Positions 35,618 to 42,354 of a stretch of DNA of 64,000 bases are shown piece by piece; position 1 is the first letter of the stretch; every line of letters begins with the position of its first letter. A program made the position numbers and the translations under genes. The stretch is from an uncultured Bradyrhizobium sp. Its GTDB lineage: Bacteria > Pseudomonadota > Alphaproteobacteria > Rhizobiales > Xanthobacteraceae. Below the pieces are notes generated by a model, which was given only the letters and a program-made list of their open reading frames with translations, did no database searches and was not told the origin of the DNA. Where the stretch lies: contig NZ_CAKZJO010000080.1 in assembly GCF_936943645.1 (NCBI RefSeq), positions 1-64,000 of the forward strand. Reading direction: 5' to 3'.

Positions 35618-35920
35618 GTGCTGGATTTTGACGAGCTGCGTGAACTCGCAGCCGATGTTCGCGTTTTCGTCGAGCTCGCTGAAGACAAGGCCGAAGCGCT
35701 CAGAGCCGTGATCGCCGCCTATGATGTGGTGCTGGCGATCTTCCCCACCGACGAAGGCATGGGCCTCCATGTCATCAAGGGCGGCCAGATCCTCGACACG
35801 ATTGCAAAGTCAAGGACGCACGCGATCTACAGCCATACGGCGGTCGCGGTCCCCGATCTGCAACATGCACAGGCGCTCAAGATCCTGACGGCTCCGGTCG
35901 AGCAACGGATTGCGGCATAG
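35618..35920 (+). CDS. conserved hypothetical protein, 100 aa
   Basis: GTG start (LDFDELRELAADVRVF) with GGAG about 10 bases upstream; a TTG at 35597 is possible. Alpha/beta character with VVLAIFPTDEGMGLHVIKGG and IYSHTAVAVPDLQHA. Soluble, no signal. Function unknown. Confidence 0.65.
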   Translation: MLDFDELRELAADVRVFVELAEDKAEALRAVIAAYDVVLAIFPTDEGMGLHVIKGGQILDTIAKSRTHAIYSHTAVAVPDLQHAQALKILTAPVEQRIAA

Positions 35921-36043
35921 TCGCGGGCGGCAAGTTCCCGTCAACCGGATAAACCTTCGAAAAAGTTCGTCCTCCTGAACGCCCTCGTTTAGGAACATCA
36001 TCTCCGCGCTCCTGTTGGCCCCTGCAACCAACAGGAGTTTGCA

Positions 36044-36331
36044 ATGAAGAAGATCATGATCGCTACTGCCGCGCTCGGTCTCATGTGCGGCTCGGCTTTT
36101 GCGCAGAGCCAGACCGGTCCTGCGCCGCAGTCCAACAACATGCAGAAGCCCGGCATGAGCAGCACGGACAAGGGCTCGATGAACCAGGGCACGACCGGCA
36201 TGAGCAATGACGGCATGAACAAGGGCGGGATGAGCAAGGGCGGTATGATGAAGCCCGACGCGTCCGGCCAGGGTGGCTCCGGCCCGGGCAGCGATCAGGG
36301 CGGCACGAAGACCCACAGCAATATGAAGTAA
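36044..36331 (+). CDS. exported Met/Gly-rich protein, 95 aa
   Basis: Signal peptide MKKIMIATAALGLMCGSAFAQ, then MxKxGM-style degenerate repeats (GMSNDGMNKGGMSKGGMMK). Related in style to the MXKDX-repeat protein at 11627 and to the small MKKIMLAAS-type protein at 51609. Role unknown; methionine-rich secreted proteins often bind copper (inference). AGGAG is 11-7 bases upstream. Confidence 0.8.
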   Translation: MKKIMIATAALGLMCGSAFAQSQTGPAPQSNNMQKPGMSSTDKGSMNQGTTGMSNDGMNKGGMSKGGMMKPDASGQGGSGPGSDQGGTKTHSNMK

Positions 36332-36438
36332 GCCGCGTTGTTGGCCGCTTCTCATTTGGGCCGCGCCGCTTCCAAGGGAGCGGCGCGGTTGCGTTGTGCC
36401 GGCGCCGCATGTCCCTCACGCGAGCCTTTGATCGCCGA

Positions 36439-36819
36439 CTAGCCGCGCAGCCGGTTGACGATTTGAAGCGGGATCCAGCAACCCGCCACCATCAGGATCG
36501 CGATCACGACAACGAGGACGTATTTCAGCGGATCTTGCGACGAGGCGAGCGAGCCTCCGAGATGGAGATGCGGGAGGATCGTCTCCATGGCCATTCCGAT
36601 CACGGCGATCGCCGTCAGGCCGCCAAGGATTGATACGAACAGGTTGACGATCCATCCGAGCGCCCCGCGTCGGTTCGCCCAGGCCTCGTCAATCGCAACC
36701 GCCAGCGTCACGACGACGAAGACCAGCATGAAGCTCATCGAGCCGCCGACGCTCGACGTCGGGCCGAAGACCTCGAGCAGCAGCATGGCCGCCACTGCAA
36801 GCAGTGTGATCGTCTTCAT
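36439..36819 (-). CDS. hypothetical membrane protein, 126 aa
   Basis: Four hydrophobic helices (MKTITLLAVAAMLLLEVFG, MSFMLVFVVVTLAVAI, WIVNLFVSILGGLTAIAVI, YVLVVVIAILMVAGCWIP). It starts 10 bases after the stop of the 55-aa gene upstream, so the two are probably one operon. No family recognised. Confidence 0.75.
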   Translation of the reverse strand: MKTITLLAVAAMLLLEVFGPTSSVGGSMSFMLVFVVVTLAVAIDEAWANRRGALGWIVNLFVSILGGLTAIAVIGMAMETILPHLHLGGSLASSQDPLKYVLVVVIAILMVAGCWIPLQIVNRLRG

Positions 36820-36829
36820 CGCGCTTCCC

Positions 36830-36997
36830 TCATCCGTGCCCCAGCAGCAACACCGCAGAGCCGATCACGATGCAGCCAACGCCCAAGACGGCCGTCGCGA
36901 TCTCGACGGCGTTCTCCAGGCCGAAGAGCCTGACCACGGCGCTCCATGCGGCCGACAGCAGAATGTCCACGATCGCGCCGAGCAGGGCTTGAAGCAT
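36830..36997 (-). CDS. small membrane protein, 55 aa
   Basis: Starts MLQALLGAIVDILLSAAW and ends VIGSAVLLLGHG: two hydrophobic helices linked by a short charged turn (RLFGLENAVEIA). Forms a two-gene unit with the membrane protein at 36439-36819. Shorter than usual gene-calling limits. Confidence 0.65.
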   Translation of the reverse strand: MLQALLGAIVDILLSAAWSAVVRLFGLENAVEIATAVLGVGCIVIGSAVLLLGHG

Positions 36998-37108
36998 GAG
37001 AATTGGTCGTGCCGGCGGAGTTGGGGTTCAACCGCGTTCCTCGCAGATGACGGGACCGGTTACCGCTTCGAACCACGATGTCGAAGACCACCGTGACGGA
37101 AAGATCCA

Positions 37109-37243
37109 TCAGGACTTCCTCAGCACGATCGCGCCGACGCAACCGCCCACTGCCAGGAGAACGAAGAGCGGCGCGCTGAGATATCCGCCGCGCACAGCCT
37201 CAAGGCTGGCGAGAACAAGCAAGGCGATCGCGGCGTAGCGCAT
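37109..37243 (-). CDS. small membrane protein, 44 aa
   Basis: Starts MRYAAIALLVLASLEAVRGG and continues into a second hydrophobic helix (LFVLLAVGGCVGAIVL) ending RKS. Preceded by AGGAGTGTG. Two-helix hairpin protein; function unknown. Confidence 0.65.
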   Translation of the reverse strand: MRYAAIALLVLASLEAVRGGYLSAPLFVLLAVGGCVGAIVLRKS

Positions 37244-37386
37244 GACACACTCCTTTCGTCGGGAGCGTGCCGATATCGGCGTGCCAGCGCCGTGACCGGC
37301 GTCACGGTTTGGCTGAAGCAAACACGCCGCCTGCTCAACCAGGCCTCGTCTATCACGGCAGTCTAGATCCCTGCCGTCGCCCCGCG

Positions 37387-37962
37387 TTAGGCTGTGACGA
37401 GGTCAGCTATGATCAGGGCCAAATCGGTTTCATCCCCGTCGAAACTCGCAATCATGGCATTCAGCATGGCATCAGGGTCGAGCCTTTCCAGATCGAGCGG
37501 ATGGCCGGCATGCTCAGCCAACATCGCAAAGGACGACAGTTGAGACCGCCCGTTTCCTTCACGGAATGCGTGGATGACGTTCAGTTCAGAAAGGAAATGC
37601 GCACCTTTCGCTGCGAACTCGGTTGCGGGCAGATCTCCGAAGAACTGGTTGGGCCTCAATTCTTCAAAAAGCTTGGTCGCCTGGGCACCGATATGTTCAG
37701 GGAAGCAAAATGGGCTACCTTGCTTGGAGATGCGGACCGTTCGCGGTGTCCCTGCCCATTCGTAGACGTCCTGGAAAAGATGATGATGAACCGCGCAGTA
37801 GTGAGCGAAATCCAACCCTCCTTCGGGCAACGGCTCGGTCGATCGAGCGCTCGAAATTTCGGCTTCGAAATCATCAAGCTGCCCCTGGTCCCTCAGGTCG
37901 AGCTTGTTAACGAGAACAGTGGAATTTTCGTAGGTATAGGGATCGTCAACCGCATCGTACAT
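37387..37962 (-). CDS. Fic domain toxin (AMP-transferase-like)
   Basis: 191 residues. Fic core with motif HAFREGNGRS at 131-140: catalytic His131, acidic Glu135, anion-binding GNGR. Compared with the canonical HPFx(D/E)GNGRxxR it has Ala for Pro132 and Leu where the last Arg normally sits. Fic toxins transfer AMP (or related groups) from nucleotides to target proteins. The short length without an N-terminal inhibitory helix, plus the small gene 10 bases upstream, points to class I, inhibited in trans. Confidence 0.88.
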   Translation of the reverse strand: MYDAVDDPYTYENSTVLVNKLDLRDQGQLDDFEAEISSARSTEPLPEGGLDFAHYCAVHHHLFQDVYEWAGTPRTVRISKQGSPFCFPEHIGAQATKLFEELRPNQFFGDLPATEFAAKGAHFLSELNVIHAFREGNGRSQLSSFAMLAEHAGHPLDLERLDPDAMLNAMIASFDGDETDLALIIADLVTA

Positions 37963-37972
37963 GCGATTGCGC

Positions 37973-38173
37973 TTAGCTCTTGCGGTAGCTACGCAAGATT
38001 GTGCGGCGATACTCTTCCGCGGAGAGGCCCTTGGCGGCGGCTTCGGCGGCCCTTTTCGTCATCGCCGGCTTCAGCCGAATGCCTTCGACCGCGCTGATCT
38101 TCGCAAAGCTGGCGCGACCAATTACGAAGCCGCCCTGGTCAGTCTTTCCAGTCTGTCGTTTTTGCTTTGCCAT
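37973..38173 (-). CDS. Fic toxin antitoxin, VbhA-like
   Basis: 66 residues, first gene of the pair. GFVIGRASFAKISAVEGIRL then AAEAAAKGLSAEEYRRTILRSY align in layout with VbhA-type antitoxins: an inhibitory helix carrying a Ser and a Glu-Gly, then a helix containing Gly-x-x-x-x-Glu-Glu. The family motif is Ser/Thr-x3-Glu-Gly/Asn; here the spacing reads Ser-Ala-Val-Glu-Gly, one residue shorter. Immediately precedes the toxin gene. Confidence 0.75.
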   Translation of the reverse strand: MAKQKRQTGKTDQGGFVIGRASFAKISAVEGIRLKPAMTKRAAEAAAKGLSAEEYRRTILRSYRKS

Positions 38174-38391
38174 TGGCTGAATTTATCACGTTCTCGTCGT
38201 TTTGCCCACGCCCTCCAATTTCGTATCTGGCGAGCCCTGCACTCGGCATTGCAAGCCTGAATCGACCGACTCCCGACGAATGAGGATCGTCCCAAAATGC
38301 GCCGCCGCCTGGGCAAGGCACCTCTTCTACAGTCCTGCGCTTTAGCAGTCCCGAGGCATCCACCGTTCGGGCTTCTCCGCGCCGCGCTCCC

Positions 38392-38619
38392 TTAAGGAAG
38401 CTCCTCCGCCTTCCGACTGTCACCAATCGAGACCGGCTTGTTCAAAAAATACTCGCGGTTGCCGGTGGCGGCCTCAGCATATTGGTCGATCGCCACGATG
38501 ATGGCCTGGACGTGGGCATAGCACCACCCTTCCCGCGTCGCCCTGCGGCGCACGTCCTCGAGCGCAGCGAGGAAGGGCGACAGCTCTCGCTCGTCGTCGA
38601 ACCACCGCCTGCTCACCAC
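38392..38619 (-). CDS. conserved hypothetical protein, 75 aa
   Basis: GTG start overlapping the stop of the upstream coiled-coil gene by 7 bases. Helical: ELSPFLAALEDVRRRATREG, CYAHVQAIIVAIDQYAEAATGNREYFL. The internal part looks strongly conserved in style for Bradyrhizobium (recollection). Function unknown. Confidence 0.75.
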   Translation of the reverse strand: MVSRRWFDDERELSPFLAALEDVRRRATREGWCYAHVQAIIVAIDQYAEAATGNREYFLNKPVSIGDSRKAEELP

Positions 38620-38846
38620 GTCCTCCCGCCGAGCACCCGGCCCTTGGCCGCACGCGGCTGCGCCGCCTTCAGCGCGTCGCGCTCAGCGCAAAGACTTTCG
38701 ACCTTCGCTTCCATCCGCGACAGCAGCGCTTCGGCCGAAGCCGTGCCGATGCCGGCGCGCTGCAGCTGAAGGATCTCCTTCCTCTGCCGGCCCATCTGGA
38801 TGCGCATCCGTTCGATCTCCCGCCTGAGATAGTCCAGGTCCGGCAT
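38613..38846 (-). CDS. short coiled-coil protein, 77 aa
   Basis: Starts MPDLDYLRREIERMRIQMGR; heptad-like helix through about residue 60 (EILQLQRAG..., SRMEAKVESLCAERDALKAA). Translationally coupled with the 75-aa gene that follows. The longer upstream frame is antisense to the DUF3072 gene and discarded. Confidence 0.65.
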   Translation of the reverse strand: MPDLDYLRREIERMRIQMGRQRKEILQLQRAGIGTASAEALLSRMEAKVESLCAERDALKAAQPRAAKGRVLGGRTW

Positions 38847-38942
38847 TGTTCTGCCTCGCGAATTTTGACTGCGGCCCATGAGAACAAAAACGGAACGATA
38901 AGTCGAGTCCGACATTTTACGGAGACGAAAAGGAGATGCGCG

Positions 38943-39134
38943 ATGGCCGACAACACCCAGAAGAATCCCAAGGATTGGGTTTCCGGAGACGATCCGATGA
39001 CCGGAGCCCAGGAATCCTACCTCAAGACCCTCACTGAGCAGGCGCACGAAAGCCCGCCCGAGGACGAACTGACCAAGGCCGAGGCCTCCGAGCTGATCGA
39101 CAAGATGCGGCAAAAAGCCGGGTTGAAGGACTGA
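38943..39134 (+). CDS. DUF3072 family protein
   Basis: 63 residues starting MADNTQKNPKDWVSGDDPMT; continues GAQESYLKTLTEQAHE and LTKAEASELIDKMRQKAG, the characteristic DUF3072 sequence. AGGAGATG lies just upstream. Small cytoplasmic protein of unknown function. Confidence 0.9.
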   Translation: MADNTQKNPKDWVSGDDPMTGAQESYLKTLTEQAHESPPEDELTKAEASELIDKMRQKAGLKD

Positions 39135-39192
39135 CCCACCCAATTGCGGGAGCCCGGCGTCGTGTGTATGCAAACGAAATTGGGAATCGGAA

Positions 39193-39345
39193 ATGCCTTA
39201 TTTCGTTTGCGCCCGCGACGGTGCCGGGCAGATCGTCTTGAAGCGTGAGACCAGGGAAGCGGCGGAGAAGAAGGCCGCCGAGCTCCGCGACATGGGCTAT
39301 TTCGAGGTCGAGATCGTCGCGAAGGGTGAAGAGAAGGCGGCGTGA
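39193..39345 (+). CDS. small hypothetical protein, 50 aa
   Basis: MPYFVCARDGAGQIVLKRE then a Glu/Ala/Lys helix (TREAAEKKAAELRDMG) and a beta strand YFEVEIVAKG. Good beta-alpha-beta pattern for a tiny folded domain. Follows DUF3072 by 58 bases on the same strand. Confidence 0.65.
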   Translation: MPYFVCARDGAGQIVLKRETREAAEKKAAELRDMGYFEVEIVAKGEEKAA

Positions 39346-39391
39346 AGCTGGTCTGATCCGCCTTCGCGCTCCTCACATCGGAGCCGGCTCG

Positions 39392-39655
39392 TCATCCTTC
39401 CCTCAGCACTTTCAAAGCGCTGAGAATGGCGAAAGCGCCCAGACCATAGGTCAGTGCGTTCACAACCCAGCAAATGGCGATGCCGAGGAAGCTGGATCCT
39501 CCGACCGCTCCCCAGAAGAAATACGCGGCGCTGATGCCCGGCCACTCCAGCGAGAGCAACGCGAAGTCGGTCAGCGGCTCCAAGACAAGGAGCACCGTCG
39601 AGATGAGCGCCCCGACGGCCAATGCGATAACGATGTTCGTGCTCACGGACGGCAT
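39392..39655 (-). CDS. hypothetical membrane protein, 87 aa
   Basis: Starts MPSVSTNIVIALAVGALIST; two to three transmembrane helices. Its ATG overlaps the TGA of the upstream 66-aa gene, so the two are translationally coupled. No family recognised. Confidence 0.7.
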   Translation of the reverse strand: MPSVSTNIVIALAVGALISTVLLVLEPLTDFALLSLEWPGISAAYFFWGAVGGSSFLGIAICWVVNALTYGLGAFAILSALKVLREG

Positions 39656-39855
39656 CAAAGACCCAGCAGGCCGGCGATAGCAGGAATGAGGAAGAAGGCA
39701 GCGGCCCCGAGCATGAGACCGACGAGAATGCGTGCCGTGCGGCTGTGAATCTTGGTATCCAGCCACGCACAGATGGCCACCGCAGCCTGTCTCAGCCAGC
39801 TCCCCAGGAGGGCCCTGACGAGATCAAACAGGAGTTCTGCAACGAATGCGGCCAT
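39655..39855 (-). CDS. hypothetical membrane protein, 66 aa
   Basis: MAAFVAELLFDLVRALLGSW, then a middle basic loop and a C-terminal helix GLMLGAAAFFLIPAIAGLLGL. First gene of a two-gene membrane protein unit with 39392-39655 (TGATG overlap). Confidence 0.7.
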   Translation of the reverse strand: MAAFVAELLFDLVRALLGSWLRQAAVAICAWLDTKIHSRTARILVGLMLGAAAFFLIPAIAGLLGL

Positions 39856-40019
39856 GGCGCTTGGTCGGCGCCGCAGCTGGCAGGGTTCATGAGGCGGTCA
39901 TCGCGGCGTCTCGATCACCACCGCGAGCCGCCACTGCGACAGGCACCGCAACGCTCAGCGCCGACGCTTGCGCCCGTCATTCAATTGAATTACAATACCA
40001 TATCGCACCGGAGGCGAAC

Positions 40020-40328
40020 ATGGCCGCAAATGCCCTTGTCCAGACCCGCATCGACGCTGACGTCCGTGATCGCGCCTCCGCCGTCCTTGAGGAGATGGGG
40101 CTCACGGTATCGGACGCGGTCCGCATCCTGCTGACCAGAACCGCCAATGAGGGCGCGCTTCCGCTCGAACTCCTCACGAACAGCAAAGCTCATGACGACT
40201 GGTTTCGCGCGAAGGTCCTGGAGGCGTTGAACGATACCCGCCCCGATGTCTCGGACGAACAGGCTGAAGCGCATTTCGCAAAGCGTCGCGCGGCGGCTCG
40301 GCGCAGGGCGGACCAACCAAAGTCGTGA
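40020..40328 (+). CDS. RelB/DinJ family antitoxin
   Basis: 102 residues starting MAANALVQTRIDADVRDRAS, the ribbon-helix-helix DNA-binding region of RelB/DinJ (VLEEMGLTVSDAVRILL), followed by the toxin-wrapping C-terminal half ending in an Arg-rich tail. It would repress its own promoter and neutralise a RelE/ParE toxin. The partner gene overlaps by 4 bases (GTGA) but is interrupted, so this antitoxin may be orphaned. Confidence 0.88.
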   Translation: MAANALVQTRIDADVRDRASAVLEEMGLTVSDAVRILLTRTANEGALPLELLTNSKAHDDWFRAKVLEALNDTRPDVSDEQAEAHFAKRRAAARRRADQPKS

Positions 40329-40618
40329 AGCTCTTCTGGTCCGCCTTCGCACTATCGGACCGCGATGGCATCTTCACCCACATCGAGGCTGAAAATCCTT
40401 GAGCGGCGATCATGGTCGATGAGCGGATCGCCGCGGCGGCGCGTCGACTTGTCGAGTTTCCCGAGAGTGGGCGTCCCGGCCGTGTCGCCGGCACACGCGA
40501 GCTTGTCGTTGTTGGCACGCCGTATGTCGCGGCCTACACCATAACGGAAAGCTCGATCCGGATATTGCGCGTCCTGCACGGCGCCCAGAAATGGCCCGAT
40601 GAGCTTCCTGAAGATTGA
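40325..40618 (+). pseudogene. RelE/ParE family toxin interrupted by an in-frame stop
   Basis: Reading from GTG at 40325: VKLFWSAFALSDRDGIFTHI then EAENP, a TGA at 40400-40402, and then AAIMVDERIAAAARRL, ESGRPGRVAGTRELVV, TPYVAAYTI and IRILRVLHGAQKWP in the same frame to 40618. These are consecutive parts of a ~97-residue ParE/RelE toxin. A single CGA-to-TGA change explains it. An internal ATG at 40412 could give a truncated 68-residue product lacking the first strand and helix. Confidence 0.85.
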
Positions 40619-40805
40619 GGCTGTTGAGCCGCATAAGCTCCGCCAATTATAGCGCGAGGTGCTTCACCTCTGCTTCGGTCAATGCTTGGCAGGCAGCATA
40701 AATTGAATGCACTGTGGCAGTAATTCCTAGCTGATAGTCTAGCATAGTGACTGCGACTGCTCTTGCTACGTAGAACGACGGAAAATCAACCAAAGGGGGT
40801 CTTTC

Positions 40806-41276
40806 ATGCGCTTCAAACCTGACAGCTTAGCCGGTCCGCGGTCGTCGAAGTCTCGTGTCAGCGTTGATGAAGAATACAAATTCGTTTCGTCACAAGTAAA
40901 AGAGCACAATGCTCGGATAATGGAAGCATTCAAGCTCTACATTCAGTTGATTACACTGGTAGTCGGCGGCTCATCCTACCTAAGCATCATGCCTAACGGG
41001 CCGTCGTCCGCGCGACTTCAGCAATTCGCTACTCTCGCGGACGCGCTTGTTGCCTTTATCACGTTAATTGCACTGTTGATGGTCGCAGAGAACCTTCGAG
41101 GGTGGTTCGGCTATCGAATGGCTCAGTCTCGGTTGGCCGGGTTGGACATTAGCGGCAATCCTCATATCCCGCGGCCACGTAGATTCCGAGCGTCCGTCTT
41201 GGAAGGAGCTCTAATGTTGGCAATGATAGTCGCCGCCGCGGGCTTTCATGTCTTCAATCCCTTGAGGATGACCTAG
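40806..41276 (+). CDS. hypothetical membrane protein in lower-GC DNA
   Basis: 156 residues starting MRFKPDSLAGPRSSKSR. A polar helical N-terminus (EEYKFVSSQVKEHNARIMEAF) leads into a first helix (LYIQLITLVVGGSSYL), a second (LVAFITLIALLMVAENL), and a C-terminal helix (LEGALMLAMIVAAAGF). Codon use is less GC-biased than neighbours, and the flanking DNA (40640-41420) is relatively AT-rich, suggesting acquisition. The layout recalls small two-to-three-helix effector membrane proteins of nucleotide-signalling defence systems, but no family match can be claimed. Confidence 0.7.
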   Translation: MRFKPDSLAGPRSSKSRVSVDEEYKFVSSQVKEHNARIMEAFKLYIQLITLVVGGSSYLSIMPNGPSSARLQQFATLADALVAFITLIALLMVAENLRGWFGYRMAQSRLAGLDISGNPHIPRPRRFRASVLEGALMLAMIVAAAGFHVFNPLRMT

Positions 41277-41290
41277 AAGGACGATCTTGA

Positions 41291-41411
41291 AATTTATGAG
41301 TTCTCAGATTTCGGTGACAGTGCACAAAACCCAACCGACTCGTTTGAGTTGAATGCACTGTCACCGAAATCCGCCCAATTACAGGACAGCACTCGCCGTA
41401 ACTCATAAATT
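41291..41411. repeat. nested inverted repeat element A
   Basis: Outer 12-base arms AATTTATGAGTT (41291-41302) / AACTCATAAATT (41400-41411); inner 18-base perfect arms starting GATTTCGGTGACAG (41307-41324) and ending CTGTCACCGAAATC (41354-41371); and a small ACTCGTTTGAGT palindrome in the loop. Resembles a REP-like or miniature mobile element; no target duplication identified. Confidence 0.8.
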
Positions 41412-41421
41412 GAAATGAGTG

Positions 41422-41513
41422 CGTAGGATGGGTTGAGCGGGAGCGAAACCCATCGAGGACCTTATTGCGCGACGGAACATGATGGGTTTCGCAAGTGCTC
41501 TACCCATCCTACG
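41422..41513. repeat. nested inverted repeat element B
   Basis: Outer perfect 12-base arms CGTAGGATGGGT (41422-41433) / ACCCATCCTACG (41502-41513) with inner GAAACCCATC / GATGGGTTTC. The GTAGGATGGGT...AAACCCATC arrangement is a widely dispersed bacterial repeat type (recollection). Abuts element A. Confidence 0.8.
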
Positions 41514-41540
41514 AGCTAACGTTGATCGTCAGGCTGCGGC

Positions 41541-41708
41541 TCAGACCGGCGCAACAGAATAATCGGCTTCATCGAGGAATTCTTCGACTTCGCTTTTCCA
41601 AAACTCTTGGGACTTAGGCGCATCGCTCACTTTCGGAGCGACGATTTCCTCGACGATCACCGTGACGCGGTAATCACGCGTAACAACCACTTTCTTTTCC
41701 GAAGACAT
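41541..41708 (-). CDS. small hypothetical protein, 55 aa
   Basis: MSSEKKVVVTRDYRVTVIVE then EIVAPKVSDAPKSQEFWKSE and an acidic end (EFLDEADYSVAPV). AGGAG lies 6-10 bases upstream of the ATG. Beta-rich start, acidic tail. Function unknown; acidic mini-protein near repeats, possibly acquired. Confidence 0.65.
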   Translation of the reverse strand: MSSEKKVVVTRDYRVTVIVEEIVAPKVSDAPKSQEFWKSEVEEFLDEADYSVAPV

Positions 41709-41821
41709 AAAACGCTCCTGGGTGAAGTGACACCTAGGGCATATCCACGAATCGTATCTGCTTCGCTAGTGTAAATTGCGGCTATGCACATCTAATCCAC
41801 GTCAAGAATTTCCTGGGAGAT

Positions 41822-41837
41822 AGTTTCACGTGAAACT
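41822..41837. other. parS-like ParB-binding site
   Basis: AGTTTCACGTGAAACT, a perfect 16-base palindrome whose 14-base core GTTTCACGTGAAAC equals the core of the conserved chromosomal parS consensus TGTTTCACGTGAAACA. Chance occurrence of a given 14-mer in 64 kb is very low. ParB spreads from such sites for chromosome segregation, normally near the origin. Confidence 0.7.
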
Positions 41838-41851
41838 CTAAGGCCTTAGCC

Positions 41852-41879
41852 TGTGGATGAAATGTATCCTTGTGGATAA
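41852..41879. other. pair of DnaA-box-like sequences
   Basis: TGTGGATGA (41852-41860, one mismatch) and TGTGGATAA (41871-41879, exact complement of TTATCCACA), both in the same orientation and 15-40 bases from the parS-like palindrome. Two boxes alone are not an origin. Confidence 0.45.
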
Positions 41880-41958
41880 GCGGGAAAACCGAAGATTTCT
41901 GTTGCGAGTCCGCGAAGCACCTATGCCATTACGGCGGCCATGCCGACTGCAAATGCGA

Positions 41959-42251
41959 TCATTCATCCCACCAATGCTTGGTATCGCGTGTCCCCGCCCA
42001 CAGCGCGTCACTGTTGCCCGTGAGCTGTTTGGCATAGGCATCGACCGCCGCTCGACCCGCGCTCCTACTCTTTCCGACTCAGCCAAATGCTCTTTCTGGC
42101 GCACGACGACGTTGTCAGCGAGCGTCTGAGTGACCTTATCTCTCAACGTCGCAAGTTCTTCGATGGGGAGAGATTCGATTTGCAGGGCGCGATAAGGCTC
42201 GCGAACGGTTGAGAACGCAAAGGGCACATCGGTTCTTTTAGTCGCCCGCAA
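41959..42251 (-). pseudogene. possible frameshifted remnant of a small coiled-coil (H-NS-like) protein
   Basis: On the minus strand the frame from 42251 reads a coiled-coil part IESLPIEELATLRDKVTQTL then AEKxx-like NVVVRQKEHLAE, reminiscent of the oligomerisation helix of alphaproteobacterial H-NS/HvrA proteins; it then loses protein character. Another frame continues VDAYAKQLTGNSDALW...HWWDE to a stop at 41959, looking like genuine coding sequence. Together they suggest a gene broken by a frameshift; the H-NS link is weak. Confidence 0.3.
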
Positions 42252-42354
42252 ACCGCCCGCAATCCCTGCCCTTTGCCGTGATTTTCTGCTATTCAGTGCT
42301 CGTCATGCGGAAACGGGCAAACAATCCCGAAACGCTCTCAAGGAGATAAGAAAA

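Larger units (their letters stand above)
41709..42354. other. long non-coding gap with replication/segregation-type sites
   Basis: About 645 bases without a convincing intact gene. It holds a parS-like palindrome, DnaA-box-like sequences and a degraded coding remnant, each listed separately. The segment 41740-41830 is AT-richer than average. Confidence 0.6.

Noticed and set aside
38139..38426. 95-codon minus-strand frame between the antitoxin and the 75-aa gene
   Set aside because: Overlaps both neighbours' ends, with composition unlike a folded protein.
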